A stretch of 49,496 bases of DNA from Nautiliaceae bacterium (GTDB lineage Bacteria > Campylobacterota > Campylobacteria > Campylobacterales > Nautiliaceae): the NCBI GenBank assembly GCA_027062625.1, contig JAMOSZ010000015.1, positions 1 to 49,496 of the forward strand, written 5' to 3'. The notes beneath the pieces were generated by a model. That model had not been told where the DNA came from. It saw nothing but the letters and a program-made list of their open reading frames with translations, and did no database searches. Of the stretch, positions 7,445 to 16,971 are shown piece by piece; the first letter of the stretch is position 1; each line of letters opens with the position of its first letter. A program made the position numbers and the translations under genes.

Positions 7445-9256
7445 ATATTTCTCCAAAACTTCAATTAATTTATCAAGCAAAATTGGCTTTAATAAATAAT
7501 CATCAAAATCATACTTTTCAATCACTTTTTTAATATCACTCTCTTTCATAGCACTAAATGCAATAATAGGTATATTTGGCAATATTTTTTTTACACTTGC
7601 GGCAAACTCTCTCCCATCAATTTGAGGCATTTCTAAATCCGAAATAATCAAATCCACATCGTGTTTTTTTAATATATCTAACCCTTCTAAACCATTTGTT
7701 GCGGTATAAACTTTTACTCCAAGTTTTTTAAGTAAAATTTCAAGAAGCTCTCTATTTAGTCTATTATCTTCAACTATCAAAACTGATTTTCCACTAAAAT
7801 CGATACTCTCTTCTAACTCTTCATAATCGTCAATTATACTCAATAAAAATCCACTTCTTGCAAGACACTCTGATACTTCATAATCATAATTTTTACTAGA
7901 AAATTTATCTTTATAAATATAAACTATTTTTTTAGCAATTCTTTTTTTATAATCCATATCAATATAAAAAGCAAAATCAAAAAGCTCACTTGGCTCTTTT
8001 TGGTAAATTTTAACATCCATAAACAAGTTTTCTAAAAACTCTTTTAAATATAATATAAATTCATCTTTTACATCTTTTGTAATAAGCGCTACTTTACATT
8101 CAGATAAAGGAAGTCTTTTTTTAACTTTTATAGGTATCCAAAATCTAAACTCACTCCCTTTACCTTTCTCAGATTCAACTTCAATATCTCCATTTAAAGC
8201 TTCAATATATCTTTTTACAATATGTAATCCAAGCCCTGTGCCTTTGTATTTTTTCTTAATCTCACTACTCTCCTGAGCAAAAGGAGCAAAAATAGTTTCA
8301 ATTTTCTCTTTTTCAATTCCAATACCAGTATCTTTTACACTCCCTACTAACTTATCATTCTCAACACTCAAAGATACCTTTACATAACCTTTTTCGGTAA
8401 ACTTAATAGCATTCATAACTAAATTTAGCAAAATTTGCTTTAACTTTAATACATCAAATTCCACTATACAATTAGTACTTACATCAAGCATCGTATAATA
8501 CTCAATTCCTTTTTTTTGAGCATTGTTACAAAATAAGAAAAATAAAGGTTCTAACTCATTTACTAAATGAACCTCTCTTAAAATAACCTCATCCCTTCCT
8601 AAATTCATAAGAAGATATGATAAATCCGATACAAGTTTAGAGCTTTGAAGTGCAAGTTCAATATATTTATTTAAAGTCCTATCTTTATTTTCAAGTTTCA
8701 AAAACGATAATACCGCAAAAACTCCATTAATTATATTTTTAATATCATGTATCATCTCTTTAAAAAACAACACTTCTTTTGCAACTATATCACCAGTCAA
8801 AACCTCAATAAAAGCGTAAAATAAATCATTCAAACTCTCCAAAAATTTTAAATCATCCTCTATAAACTGATGATAAGCTTTATCTGTAATAAACGCTTCA
8901 ATTACCCCAACAACCCTATCATCTTTTAAGATAGGAATTACCATTAAATGTTTAACATCAAAATTATAAATATTGTCAACTTTTGGATTAAATTTTGGAG
9001 TGTTTTTTGCAAAAGGGATTATTTTCCCCTTTTTAGTATTAATAACCTCTTTTAAAATAGACTCTTCCAAAGAAATTATTTCATTATCTTTAATATTTAC
9101 AATATGTCCATCTTCCACCAAAAAAAATAAAGCTTCATTTGCTGTTGTAATAATAGAGACTATCTTAACAACTTTATCTATATTTGCTTTATTGTGAAGA
9201 AGCTCAAAAGAGAGAGAGGAAATCTCTTTTAAAGCTTCTAAGAATCTTTTTTCCAT
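7430..9256 (-). CDS. GAF-domain hybrid sensor histidine kinase with C-terminal receiver domain
   Basis: 608 aa; H-box MIHDIKNIINGVF, N-box LLNLVMNAIKFTEKG, G-boxes VKDTGIGI and KGTGLGLHIVK, receiver VLIVEDNRLNRELLEILL...DLIISDLEMPQIDG...AFSAM...LLKPI. Confidence 0.92.
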   Translation of the reverse strand: MEKRFLEALKEISSLSFELLHNKANIDKVVKIVSIITTANEALFFLVEDGHIVNIKDNEIISLEESILKEVINTKKGKIIPFAKNTPKFNPKVDNIYNFDVKHLMVIPILKDDRVVGVIEAFITDKAYHQFIEDDLKFLESLNDLFYAFIEVLTGDIVAKEVLFFKEMIHDIKNIINGVFAVLSFLKLENKDRTLNKYIELALQSSKLVSDLSYLLMNLGRDEVILREVHLVNELEPLFFLFCNNAQKKGIEYYTMLDVSTNCIVEFDVLKLKQILLNLVMNAIKFTEKGYVKVSLSVENDKLVGSVKDTGIGIEKEKIETIFAPFAQESSEIKKKYKGTGLGLHIVKRYIEALNGDIEVESEKGKGSEFRFWIPIKVKKRLPLSECKVALITKDVKDEFILYLKEFLENLFMDVKIYQKEPSELFDFAFYIDMDYKKRIAKKIVYIYKDKFSSKNYDYEVSECLARSGFLLSIIDDYEELEESIDFSGKSVLIVEDNRLNRELLEILLKKLGVKVYTATNGLEGLDILKKHDVDLIISDLEMPQIDGREFAASVKKILPNIPIIAFSAMKESDIKKVIEKYDFDDYLLKPILLDKLIEVLEKYLERK

Positions 9257-9271
9257 TTTTACTTACCTACC

Positions 9272-9640
9272 TTAAATTCCTAACGATTTTATAACCTCTT
9301 GCATAACTTGATTCATAGTAAGTTTTGCAAGTCCTATATTTCCCCCTTCTTTTTCAAGTATCAATACAATATGAAGATGAACTCGTGCATCCTTTCCTGA
9401 ACATTTAATCAAAATAATAGCCTTTTCAGTCTCAATTGAAATTAAATCAGCCCCTCCAAATCCAAGGTCATCAGCAATTTCAGAAGTTTTCGTAAAAAGA
9501 CTATTAAAAGTTAACAATGCTTCATCAATATTCTTATCAGCCAAAACTCCTGCATCTTTAAAAATTACTTCACCACCTGCATCAACAATAGCCGATGCAA
9601 TATATCCTTCAAGCTTCTTAAACTTTTCTAAAAAATCCAT
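9272..9640 (-). CDS. Roadblock/LC7-like small protein
   Basis: 122 aa; KLEGYIASAIVDAGGEVIF ... EKEGGNIGLAKLTMNQVMQEV resembles the Roadblock fold NLGLxRL terminus. Confidence 0.55.
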   Translation of the reverse strand: MDFLEKFKKLEGYIASAIVDAGGEVIFKDAGVLADKNIDEALLTFNSLFTKTSEIADDLGFGGADLISIETEKAIILIKCSGKDARVHLHIVLILEKEGGNIGLAKLTMNQVMQEVIKSLGI

Positions 9641-9702
9641 TTTAACCTCCTTTTTAAAAATTATAGCATATTATATAACAAAATAAGACAAATTTAACCT
9701 TT

Positions 9703-10416
9703 TTACATTCCAAAATATTTCCTTTTCACTTCTGGATTTAATACTAAATCCTCTGGCAAACCTTCCAAAACTATTTTCCCGTGGTCTAAAATATAGATAT
9801 AATCAGCAAACCTTATTCCAATTTGAGCATTTTGCTCAATTAAAAGCATAGAAATCTGACGTCTTTCACTAATTTTTAAAAGCCCATTAAAAACTTCTAT
9901 TAAAATCTTTGGAGCAAGCCCAAGTGAGGGTTCATCCAACACCATTAAAATAGGGTCACTCATCATAGCTCTACCAATTGCAAGCATTTGCTGCTCACCA
10001 CCACTTAAATTCCCAGCATACTCATCTTTTTTTTCCTTCAATCTTGGAAAAGTATAATAAACATCCGCTAAAAGCTCTTCGTAATTTGGATCATTAAAAA
10101 ATCCCCCCATTTTCAAATTCTCTTCAACCGTTAAATTTACAAAAACTCTTCTACCTTCTGGAACAATAGAGATTCCTTTTCTTACAATCTCATAAGGAGG
10201 TAAATGAGTAATATCTTCTTCAAAAAATAAAATCTTTCCTTCTTTTTCTTCAACTAAATTAAATATAGCCTTAATAAGAGTACTTTTACCACTCCCATTT
10301 GGCCCAAGAAGAGTTACAATCTCACCTCTTCTAACCTCTAAATTAATCCCTTTTAAAACTGGAATTCCATCATACTTTACCACTAAATCCCTAACCTCAA
10401 ACATTTTTTCTCTCAC
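9703..10416 (-). CDS. livF: Branched-chain amino acid type ABC transporter ATP-binding protein LivF
   Basis: GPNGSGKST, LSGGEQQMLAIGRAMM, LMVLDEPSLGLAP; LivF-type features (MEV.dL...Y..i.vLkgI). Confidence 0.9.
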   Translation of the reverse strand: MREKMFEVRDLVVKYDGIPVLKGINLEVRRGEIVTLLGPNGSGKSTLIKAIFNLVEEKEGKILFFEEDITHLPPYEIVRKGISIVPEGRRVFVNLTVEENLKMGGFFNDPNYEELLADVYYTFPRLKEKKDEYAGNLSGGEQQMLAIGRAMMSDPILMVLDEPSLGLAPKILIEVFNGLLKISERRQISMLLIEQNAQIGIRFADYIYILDHGKIVLEGLPEDLVLNPEVKRKYFGM

Positions 10417-11200
10417 CTTTTTTAGCTTTAATCACATCCTCATCAATCTCTCCACCCAAATAAGCACTAATTACTCTCTCATCTTGAAACATATCTTGCG
10501 GTAATCCATCAAAAATAACTTTCCCATAATCAAGCACAACAACTCTATGAGCTACCAATCTTAAAAAATTCATATCGTGTTCTATAAATAAAATAGTTTT
10601 TTCAAGTTCTAAATTTATAAGCTTTATAAGCAAAGCCAACTCTTCTGTCTCAACATCTGTAAGCCCAGCTGCTGGCTCATCTAAAAGTAATAAATCTCCA
10701 TTTGTTGCAAGAGCTCTTGCAATCTCTATTTTTTTTCTAATTCCATATGGTAAATTTTTAACTTTTTTATCCAAATAATTACTAACTCCAACAAATGTTG
10801 CAATCTCTATTGCTTTTTTTCTTGCTCTATTTTCATCAATAAAATATCTTGGCAATCTTAAAAAAGCGTCTATTAAAGAGTATCTATAATTTATATGAAA
10901 ACCAACTAAAATATTTTCTAACACATTCATATTATCAAAAAGTCTAATATTTTGAAAAGTCCTACTTATCCCTCTTTTTACCCTCTCAACTGGGGATAAA
11001 TCAGTAATATCCTCATCTTTAAAGATTATCTTCCCCTCATCTGGCTTAACCGCTCCTGAGATAACATTAAATAAAGTGGTCTTCCCAGCCCCATTTGGTC
11101 CTACAAGAGCTACAACTTCTTCTGCCCTTACTTCAAATGAGACATTACTAAGCGCCCTAACTCCTCCAAAACTCTTTGTAATATTATGAACTTTTAGCAT
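10397..11200 (-). CDS. livG: Branched-chain amino acid type ABC transporter ATP-binding protein LivG
   Basis: GPNGAGKTTLFN, GISRTFQNIRLFDNMNVLENILVG, LPYGIRKKIEIARALA, LLLDEPAAGLTDVE; LivG-typical. Confidence 0.9.
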   Translation of the reverse strand: MLKVHNITKSFGGVRALSNVSFEVRAEEVVALVGPNGAGKTTLFNVISGAVKPDEGKIIFKDEDITDLSPVERVKRGISRTFQNIRLFDNMNVLENILVGFHINYRYSLIDAFLRLPRYFIDENRARKKAIEIATFVGVSNYLDKKVKNLPYGIRKKIEIARALATNGDLLLLDEPAAGLTDVETEELALLIKLINLELEKTILFIEHDMNFLRLVAHRVVVLDYGKVIFDGLPQDMFQDERVISAYLGGEIDEDVIKAKKGERKNV

Positions 11201-12281
11201 TTAAATACTCCTCTCCATCTCTCCTAGCCCATTTTATAAAAAGTCTTAGCGAATTTAAAGAGGGCTTTTTATTATACTTTATATAATCATAAAGCATTTT
11301 AGCACATACATAAGCATTTGAAAAACCTCTCCCACCCATTCCATTAATTACATATAAATTATCTTCATACTTAACACTTCTTGGCAAAGCTCCTTTTACA
11401 ATAGCTTTTGTTAAAGTTTTATCAATATTTATAACTTTATCAACAATTGGAAAATAATCCACACTCCCAGCTCTAAATCCACCTTTTATATCTTCAATCT
11501 TAAAATCATAAATATTAATAATTTCTTTTGCTTTTTTTATAAGCTCCATTGCTTCTTCTTTATTCTCCTTACATCCTAAACAATCTCTTTTGTGAGTAGC
11601 TCCAATTTTTAATCTCCCATTAACTTCCCCAACTGAACAATTTTTATGATAAAAATGCTCTATTTTATCCCACTTACCACTAATTTCTATTCTCTCCCCC
11701 CAAATAGGTCTTATTTTTAAATACTCTATATCCTCTTCATACCCTCTTGCTAAAATAAGATTTCTTGCTTTAATATCCCCTATTACAAAATAATCTCCTT
11801 CCTTCTTTATACCATCAAACTCAGCTTCTACAAAATCAACTCTTAATTTATCCTTTACATCCTCTGGATTTATAACGCTTCCTAAATCAAAAAAGAACCC
11901 ACCATCTCTTTTTTCAAAAGAAAAAGTTATAAATTTTTCATACTCTTTAAATTTTTCAATATCTTTCTTATTCCTTGGAAGTATCAAAACTCCCTTTTTA
12001 TAAACTCTAACTCCAACTTCTTCATAAAATTTAATAGACTTTACAATCGCACTATTTATAAAATCGGTATATTTACTTTTTTTGCCAACTTTTGGAAACA
12101 AAAAAGCCCCAGCCGCTCCACTTGCTCCTTTTAATAATCCTCTCTTATCAAGAATTACTACTTTATAATCTTTTTGCAAAAAATATCCACTCAAAAGTCC
12201 AGCAATTCCCCCTCCAACAATTGCAAAATCAACCAAATATCGCACTAAACGCCTCATTAAATTGTTTATCGCTAAGAGCAA
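11184..12281 (-). CDS. FAD-dependent oxidoreductase (DAO family, resembling the MnmC FAD domain)
   Basis: VDFAIVGGGIAGLLSGYFLQKDYKVVILDK (GxGxxG FAD site), GGFRAGSVDYFPIVDKV and NGMGGRGFSNA near C-terminus. True start likely internal (TTG near 12245 or ATG at 12257). Confidence 0.65.
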   Translation of the reverse strand: MLLAINNLMRRLVRYLVDFAIVGGGIAGLLSGYFLQKDYKVVILDKRGLLKGASGAAGAFLFPKVGKKSKYTDFINSAIVKSIKFYEEVGVRVYKKGVLILPRNKKDIEKFKEYEKFITFSFEKRDGGFFFDLGSVINPEDVKDKLRVDFVEAEFDGIKKEGDYFVIGDIKARNLILARGYEEDIEYLKIRPIWGERIEISGKWDKIEHFYHKNCSVGEVNGRLKIGATHKRDCLGCKENKEEAMELIKKAKEIINIYDFKIEDIKGGFRAGSVDYFPIVDKVINIDKTLTKAIVKGALPRSVKYEDNLYVINGMGGRGFSNAYVCAKMLYDYIKYNKKPSLNSLRLFIKWARRDGEEYLNAKSS

Positions 12282-12705
12282 ACATATTTTTTAATCTATT
12301 TTTGAATTTATCTTTATCAACAACAATTACAAAATATTTATGTCCTTTAAAACTACAACTCTCTTTTACTTCACTCTCAGCCAAAATAGCTGAACCTACC
12401 TCTTCTTTTATCTTTTCCCTCTTTTTATCTCCAACAATATAATTATATTTTTTTTCTATATAATTGAAAAATTTATCAAGTTTTTTTGCCATAAAACTTC
12501 TAAAATCTGTAAAAGCCTTAGCTCTTAAAATCTCTTTTGGTTCATTAGTAACTGGATAACAGAAGATAAAGTAGCGATTATTTGAAGAGCAGTGATTTTT
12601 AATAGCAATATCGCAAACTTCATTATTATTTATTTTAAAAGGTATCTTACCACTACATCCACTAAAAATAATAAACCCCACCGCCGCAATAAGAAGTTTA
12701 TTCAT
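12229..12705 (-). CDS. Putative lipoprotein of unknown function
   Basis: 158 aa; MNKLLIAAVGFIIFSGCSG signal peptide with lipobox. Confidence 0.6.
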   Translation of the reverse strand: MNKLLIAAVGFIIFSGCSGKIPFKINNNEVCDIAIKNHCSSNNRYFIFCYPVTNEPKEILRAKAFTDFRSFMAKKLDKFFNYIEKKYNYIVGDKKREKIKEEVGSAILAESEVKESCSFKGHKYFVIVVDKDKFKNRLKNMFALSDKQFNEAFSAIFG

Positions 12706-12763
12706 CCTTAATCCTTTAAATAAAATAACAACTTATTATAACAAAAAGAGGAAAAAGAGAAGA

Positions 12764-13162
12764 TTATCTTTTTGAGAATTGAGGAGATTTTCTTGCTTTT
12801 TTCTTTCCGTATTTTTTTCTTTCAACGATTCTTGCATCCCTTGTAAGAAGACCAGCCGGTTTTAGAACACTTCTAAGTTCTGGTGCATACTCAACAAGTG
12901 CTTTTGAGATTCCATGTTTTATTGCATCAGCCTGAGCTGCAAAACCACCACCAAAAGTTTTAACTTCAATATCAAAATTTCCTTCTTGTTTAGTAAGTCT
13001 AAGTGGCCAAAGAACTCTAAGTTTTAAAGCCTCTCTTCCACCTAAAAATTCATCTAAACTCATTCCGTTAATACTCAAATTTCCATTTCCAGGCTTAATC
13101 CAAACTTTTGCTACTGCTGTTTTTCTTTTACCTGTTGCATAAATTCTTCCGTGCATTTTCAT
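12764..13162 (-). CDS. rpsI: 30S ribosomal protein S9
   Basis: [14 protein letters not shown]...[18 protein letters not shown]...[18 protein letters not shown]. Confidence 0.98.
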   Translation of the reverse strand: MKMHGRIYATGKRKTAVAKVWIKPGNGNLSINGMSLDEFLGGREALKLRVLWPLRLTKQEGNFDIEVKTFGGGFAAQADAIKHGISKALVEYAPELRSVLKPAGLLTRDARIVERKKYGKKKARKSPQFSKR

Positions 13163-13590
13163 CAGTTACCCTTTATTTGAGCTGTATGAGGATGATTTTC
13201 ACCAGCATAAACTTTAAGTTTTTTTAGCATTTTTCTTCCAAGTTTAGTTTTTGGAAGCATACCTCTTGTTGCAAGTTTAAATAATTTTTCTGGATTCTTT
13301 TTTAAAAGTTCTTGAACTTTTTCTTCTTTTACATGTCCAAAATAACCTGTATGTTTATAATATTTCTCATCAAGTTTTTTACTTGTAGAGAACTTAACTT
13401 TATCTGCATTAATAACTACCACATAATCTCCACAATCAACATGCGGAGTATAGAAAGGTTTATGCTTTCCTCTAAGATATGTAGCAATTTCAGTAATTAA
13501 TCTACCAAAAGTTTTATCTTTTGCATCAATTAAAATCCAATCTCTTCTAACCTCTTCCGGTTTTACTGATTTAGTAAATTTCATTATCAC
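13162..13590 (-). CDS. rplM: 50S ribosomal protein L13
   Basis: [48 protein letters not shown]...[26 protein letters not shown]. Confidence 0.98.
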   Translation of the reverse strand: MIMKFTKSVKPEEVRRDWILIDAKDKTFGRLITEIATYLRGKHKPFYTPHVDCGDYVVVINADKVKFSTSKKLDEKYYKHTGYFGHVKEEKVQELLKKNPEKLFKLATRGMLPKTKLGRKMLKKLKVYAGENHPHTAQIKGN

Positions 13591-13667
13591 ACCTTTTGTG
13601 AATTTTTTAGGTATGAAATTGTAATTGGCAAAACTTAAAAAAAACTTAAATTAAGGTTTCTTTAAGG

Positions 13668-13889
13668 TTATTTCCTGACTTTTTTATTTCTCTCTAAATT
13701 CAATTTATCAGGAGAAAGTTTTGCTTCCAATTTGAATATTTCATTTTCCAAAAGACAAATTCTATGTTCAAGTCTTATTATATTTTGCTGACATCTCTTA
13801 TAAAGCTTAATTATCGCATAAATTAAACTCCAAATAAACACTACCACTACCAAAAAAATAGTCCCAAAAACAATATAACTCCCTAACAT
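13668..13889 (-). CDS. Small single-pass membrane protein with short coiled coil, unknown function
   Basis: 73 aa; hydrophobic N-terminus followed by heptad-like charged segment. Confidence 0.4.
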   Translation of the reverse strand: MLGSYIVFGTIFLVVVVFIWSLIYAIIKLYKRCQQNIIRLEHRICLLENEIFKLEAKLSPDKLNLERNKKVRK

Positions 13890-13898
13890 CCCTTCCCT

Positions 13899-14732
13899 TT
13901 AAAGTTTATCTAAGATAATAAAAACTAAAAAAATAATTCCTAAAAATCCATTCAAATCAAAAAAAGCTTTTGGAATATTATCAAAACTTTTAGAGATTAA
14001 TAAATGCTCATAATACAAAATCGCTCCACTTATCAAAACTCCAATCCAAGCAAAAAATCCAAGATTAGCATAAGCAACAAACAATGCCCAAAAAATCACA
14101 GCAAAAACATGAAACATCTTTGCCATAAACAAAGCCCCTTTTTCCCCAACAATTGCGGGAATAGAAAATAGCCCCTCTTTTTTGTCAAATTCTATATCTT
14201 GCAAAGAGTACAAAATATCAAACCCAGCTACCCAAAACATCGTCCCAAAAGCTAAAAAAACCGACCAACAAGGAATACTTCCAGTTACTGCAATCGCACC
14301 AGCAATTGGAGCAAGCCCAAGAGATACTCCTAACACTAAATGAGCAAATGCACTAAATCTTTTAAAATAGCTATATCCAGCCAAAATAATCAAAATCAAA
14401 AAAGAGAGTTTGAATGCTAAATCATTAATCATATAAGCAGTTCCAATAAAAATCAAAGCATTTGCAACAATAAATAACTTTATCTCATCAACACTTATAT
14501 CTCCCCTTACAGAAATTCTATCTTTTGTGCGAGGATTTTTAGCATCAATATCCCTATCAACAAGCCTATTAAAAGCCATTGCAAAATTTCTTGCACTAAT
14601 AGCAGCTAAAAGAGCTAAAATAAAAAGTTTCCATCCAAACCATCCATTTGCCCCAACAATCATTGCAATTAAAATAAAAGGAAGACTAAAAATAGTATGA
14701 GAAAACTTTACAAGCTCTAAATACTTTTTCAT
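13899..14732 (-). CDS. mqnP: UbiA-family prenyltransferase (MqnP-like, menaquinone via futalosine)
   Basis: MKKYLELVKFSHTIFSLPFILIAM...NFAMAFNRLVDRDIDAKNPRTKDR (NxxxDxxxD). Start placed at the ATG at 14732. Confidence 0.8.
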   Translation of the reverse strand: MKKYLELVKFSHTIFSLPFILIAMIVGANGWFGWKLFILALLAAISARNFAMAFNRLVDRDIDAKNPRTKDRISVRGDISVDEIKLFIVANALIFIGTAYMINDLAFKLSFLILIILAGYSYFKRFSAFAHLVLGVSLGLAPIAGAIAVTGSIPCWSVFLAFGTMFWVAGFDILYSLQDIEFDKKEGLFSIPAIVGEKGALFMAKMFHVFAVIFWALFVAYANLGFFAWIGVLISGAILYYEHLLISKSFDNIPKAFFDLNGFLGIIFLVFIILDKL

Positions 14733-14779
14733 CAACTCCGCCTTTAAAAATTTGTATAATTGTAGCAAAAAGGAGTAAA

Positions 14780-15637
14780 ATGTTTGCAATTATAGGACCT
14801 ACTGCAAGTGGAAAAAGCAATTTAGCCTTAGAGCTTGCAAAAGAGTTTGGATATGAGATTTTATCACTTGATAGTTTGAGTATCTACAAAGAAATTGACA
14901 TAGCCTCAGCAAAACCTTCAAAAGAGGAGTTAAAAGAAATAAAACATTACGGAATTGATGAAATATATCCAAATGAAGAATTTAATGTAGCGAAATTTAT
15001 AGAGATTTATAAAAAAATCCCTCACGAAAAAATAATTATAGTAGGAGGAAGTAGCTTTTATTTAAAAGCTATGATTGATGGAATTTCTCAAATGCCTCCA
15101 ATTAACAAAGAGATAAAAGAAAAAGCCAAAAGATTTTCTTTTAAAGATATCCAACAAATAGACCCTCTTTATGCTAACAAAATTTCTCAAAATGACACTT
15201 ACAGAATTCAAAAAGCAGCCCAAATTTACCTTGCAACAAAACTTCCTCCTACTGAGTATTTCAAACTACATCCAAAAATCCCAATCCTACCACAAATTCC
15301 TATCTTTGAAATTGAAATTTCAAGAGATAAATTAAGAGAAAGAATTAAAAAAAGAACAAAAAAGATGTTTGAGATGGGATTAATTGATGAAGTTGCTTAT
15401 CTTGAAAAGAAGTATCGCGATAGAAGACTTCCAAGCTTAAAAGCCATTGGAGTAAAAGAAGTACTGGATTATTTTAACGGAAAGTATAATAAAGATGAGC
15501 TATTTGAAAAGATAGTTACAAACACTGCTCGTCTTGCAAAAAGACAACAAATCTTTAACAAAACTCAATTCCCTCAAAAAATATCAGCCCCTCTTGAAAA
15601 ATTAAAAGAGATTATAAAGAGAGAAAATCTCTCTTAA
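14780..15637 (+). CDS. miaA: tRNA dimethylallyltransferase
   Basis: GPTASGKSNLALELA...LSLDSLSIYKEIDIASAKPS...GGSSFYLKAMIDG. Confidence 0.95.
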   Translation: MFAIIGPTASGKSNLALELAKEFGYEILSLDSLSIYKEIDIASAKPSKEELKEIKHYGIDEIYPNEEFNVAKFIEIYKKIPHEKIIIVGGSSFYLKAMIDGISQMPPINKEIKEKAKRFSFKDIQQIDPLYANKISQNDTYRIQKAAQIYLATKLPPTEYFKLHPKIPILPQIPIFEIEISRDKLRERIKKRTKKMFEMGLIDEVAYLEKKYRDRRLPSLKAIGVKEVLDYFNGKYNKDELFEKIVTNTARLAKRQQIFNKTQFPQKISAPLEKLKEIIKRENLS

Positions 15638-16971
15638 AATTGGATAGTAGCATCAAACACATTGCTTGCTACTATTCCAAAATAGATAGTCCCAGCAAGC
15701 AAGATAAGTTGCCCTATTAAACTTCCGTTTGAAATTAAAATTACTCTCTCAACATCTTCCCTTGGCTCATCAAAGTAGATATGTTTAATAATCCACACAT
15801 AATATCCAACCGCAAGAGCTGAATTTAAAAGTGCAATCAATACAATTACCCAAAGTCCAGCATCTACTCCCGCATAAAATGCCACCGCTTTACTTAAAAA
15901 CCCTGCAAGAAGCGGAATTCCAGCAAGTGAAAAAAGTTGAACTGTAAAAAAGAGTGAATGAAGTGGTGCTTTTTTATAAAGTCCTTTAATATCATCAAGA
16001 TATTTTACTCCAAGTTCTCTTCTTAAATCATTCAAAATCAAAAATACACTAGTTTGCATAAAAATATACGCAATTGCATAATACAAAACCCCAGAATACG
16101 CATATAAACTCGCACTTGCCGCAAATGGAATTAAAGCATACCCACTATGAGCAATTGATGAATAAGCAAGAATTTTTGAAATTCTCTTTTGCCAAAGTGC
16201 CATAAAGTTTGCAAGAGTCATTGTAATAATAGCAAAGAAACTAAAAATTAAAACGCTTGCAAGAGGATATGCAATCATAAACTTATAAAACGCTTTAAAA
16301 GTAGCAACTAAAATCACACTCTTAATAACCCCGCTCAAAATTGCCGCAGCTGCGTGATTGATTTGAGAGTATGCATCAGCTGCCCATCCGTGCATTGGGA
16401 CAATTGTAAGTTTATAGAAAATCCCTGCAAGCATAATAGTTACTGCAATTAAAGTATACTTTCCTGCAACATTCATATCAACATAGTTAAATGAATCAGT
16501 ATTAAAGCTATAAAGTGCAAATCCAATCAAAATAATACCACTTGCAACAGCACCGGCAATAAATGTTTTAATAGCACCTTCTGCATTGTAATAGTTTCTA
16601 ATATTTGCAACTAAGATATAAGAGATAATCGCAATTACCTCAAACAAAACAATATACATAAAAAAGTCATTTGTTTCTAAAAGAGCAAGAGATGCACCTG
16701 CTAAAAAAAGCATTTGAGAAATTAAAGGTCTCTCAAAGCCAGTAAGAGAAAAAGTCACCGCCATTAAAGTAATAAGCAATACATACTCCATAAGTCTTGT
16801 TGCTTCATCACTCACAAAATATGGGAACAAAGCATTTAAGCTATTATGCGTATAGATAAAATACATTGCCAAAATAAAAGCAATAAAAGAGATAGTTTTT
16901 GCAATAAAAATATTGCTCCTATAAAAAATCGGTACCAAAAGTCCAGCAGCTATTAATACTATAAAACTCAT
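15634..16971 (-). CDS. nuoN: Complex I-like subunit N (antiporter-like)
   Basis: Multi-TM protein; LTIVPMHGWAADAYSQINHAAAAILSGVIKSVIL and KRISKILAYSSIAHSGY; last gene of nuo cluster. Confidence 0.93.
   Translation of the reverse strand: MSFIVLIAAGLLVPIFYRSNIFIAKTISFIAFILAMYFIYTHNSLNALFPYFVSDEATRLMEYVLLITLMAVTFSLTGFERPLISQMLFLAGASLALLETNDFFMYIVLFEVIAIISYILVANIRNYYNAEGAIKTFIAGAVASGIILIGFALYSFNTDSFNYVDMNVAGKYTLIAVTIMLAGIFYKLTIVPMHGWAADAYSQINHAAAAILSGVIKSVILVATFKAFYKFMIAYPLASVLIFSFFAIITMTLANFMALWQKRISKILAYSSIAHSGYALIPFAASASLYAYSGVLYYAIAYIFMQTSVFLILNDLRRELGVKYLDDIKGLYKKAPLHSLFFTVQLFSLAGIPLLAGFLSKAVAFYAGVDAGLWVIVLIALLNSALAVGYYVWIIKHIYFDEPREDVERVILISNGSLIGQLILLAGTIYFGIVASNVFDATIQF

Noticed and set aside
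15634-15637. Convergent stop overlap of miaA and nuoN (also 7430-7444, 27572-27580, 47104-47118)
   Set aside because: Typical of compact Campylobacterota genomes; not informative by itself.
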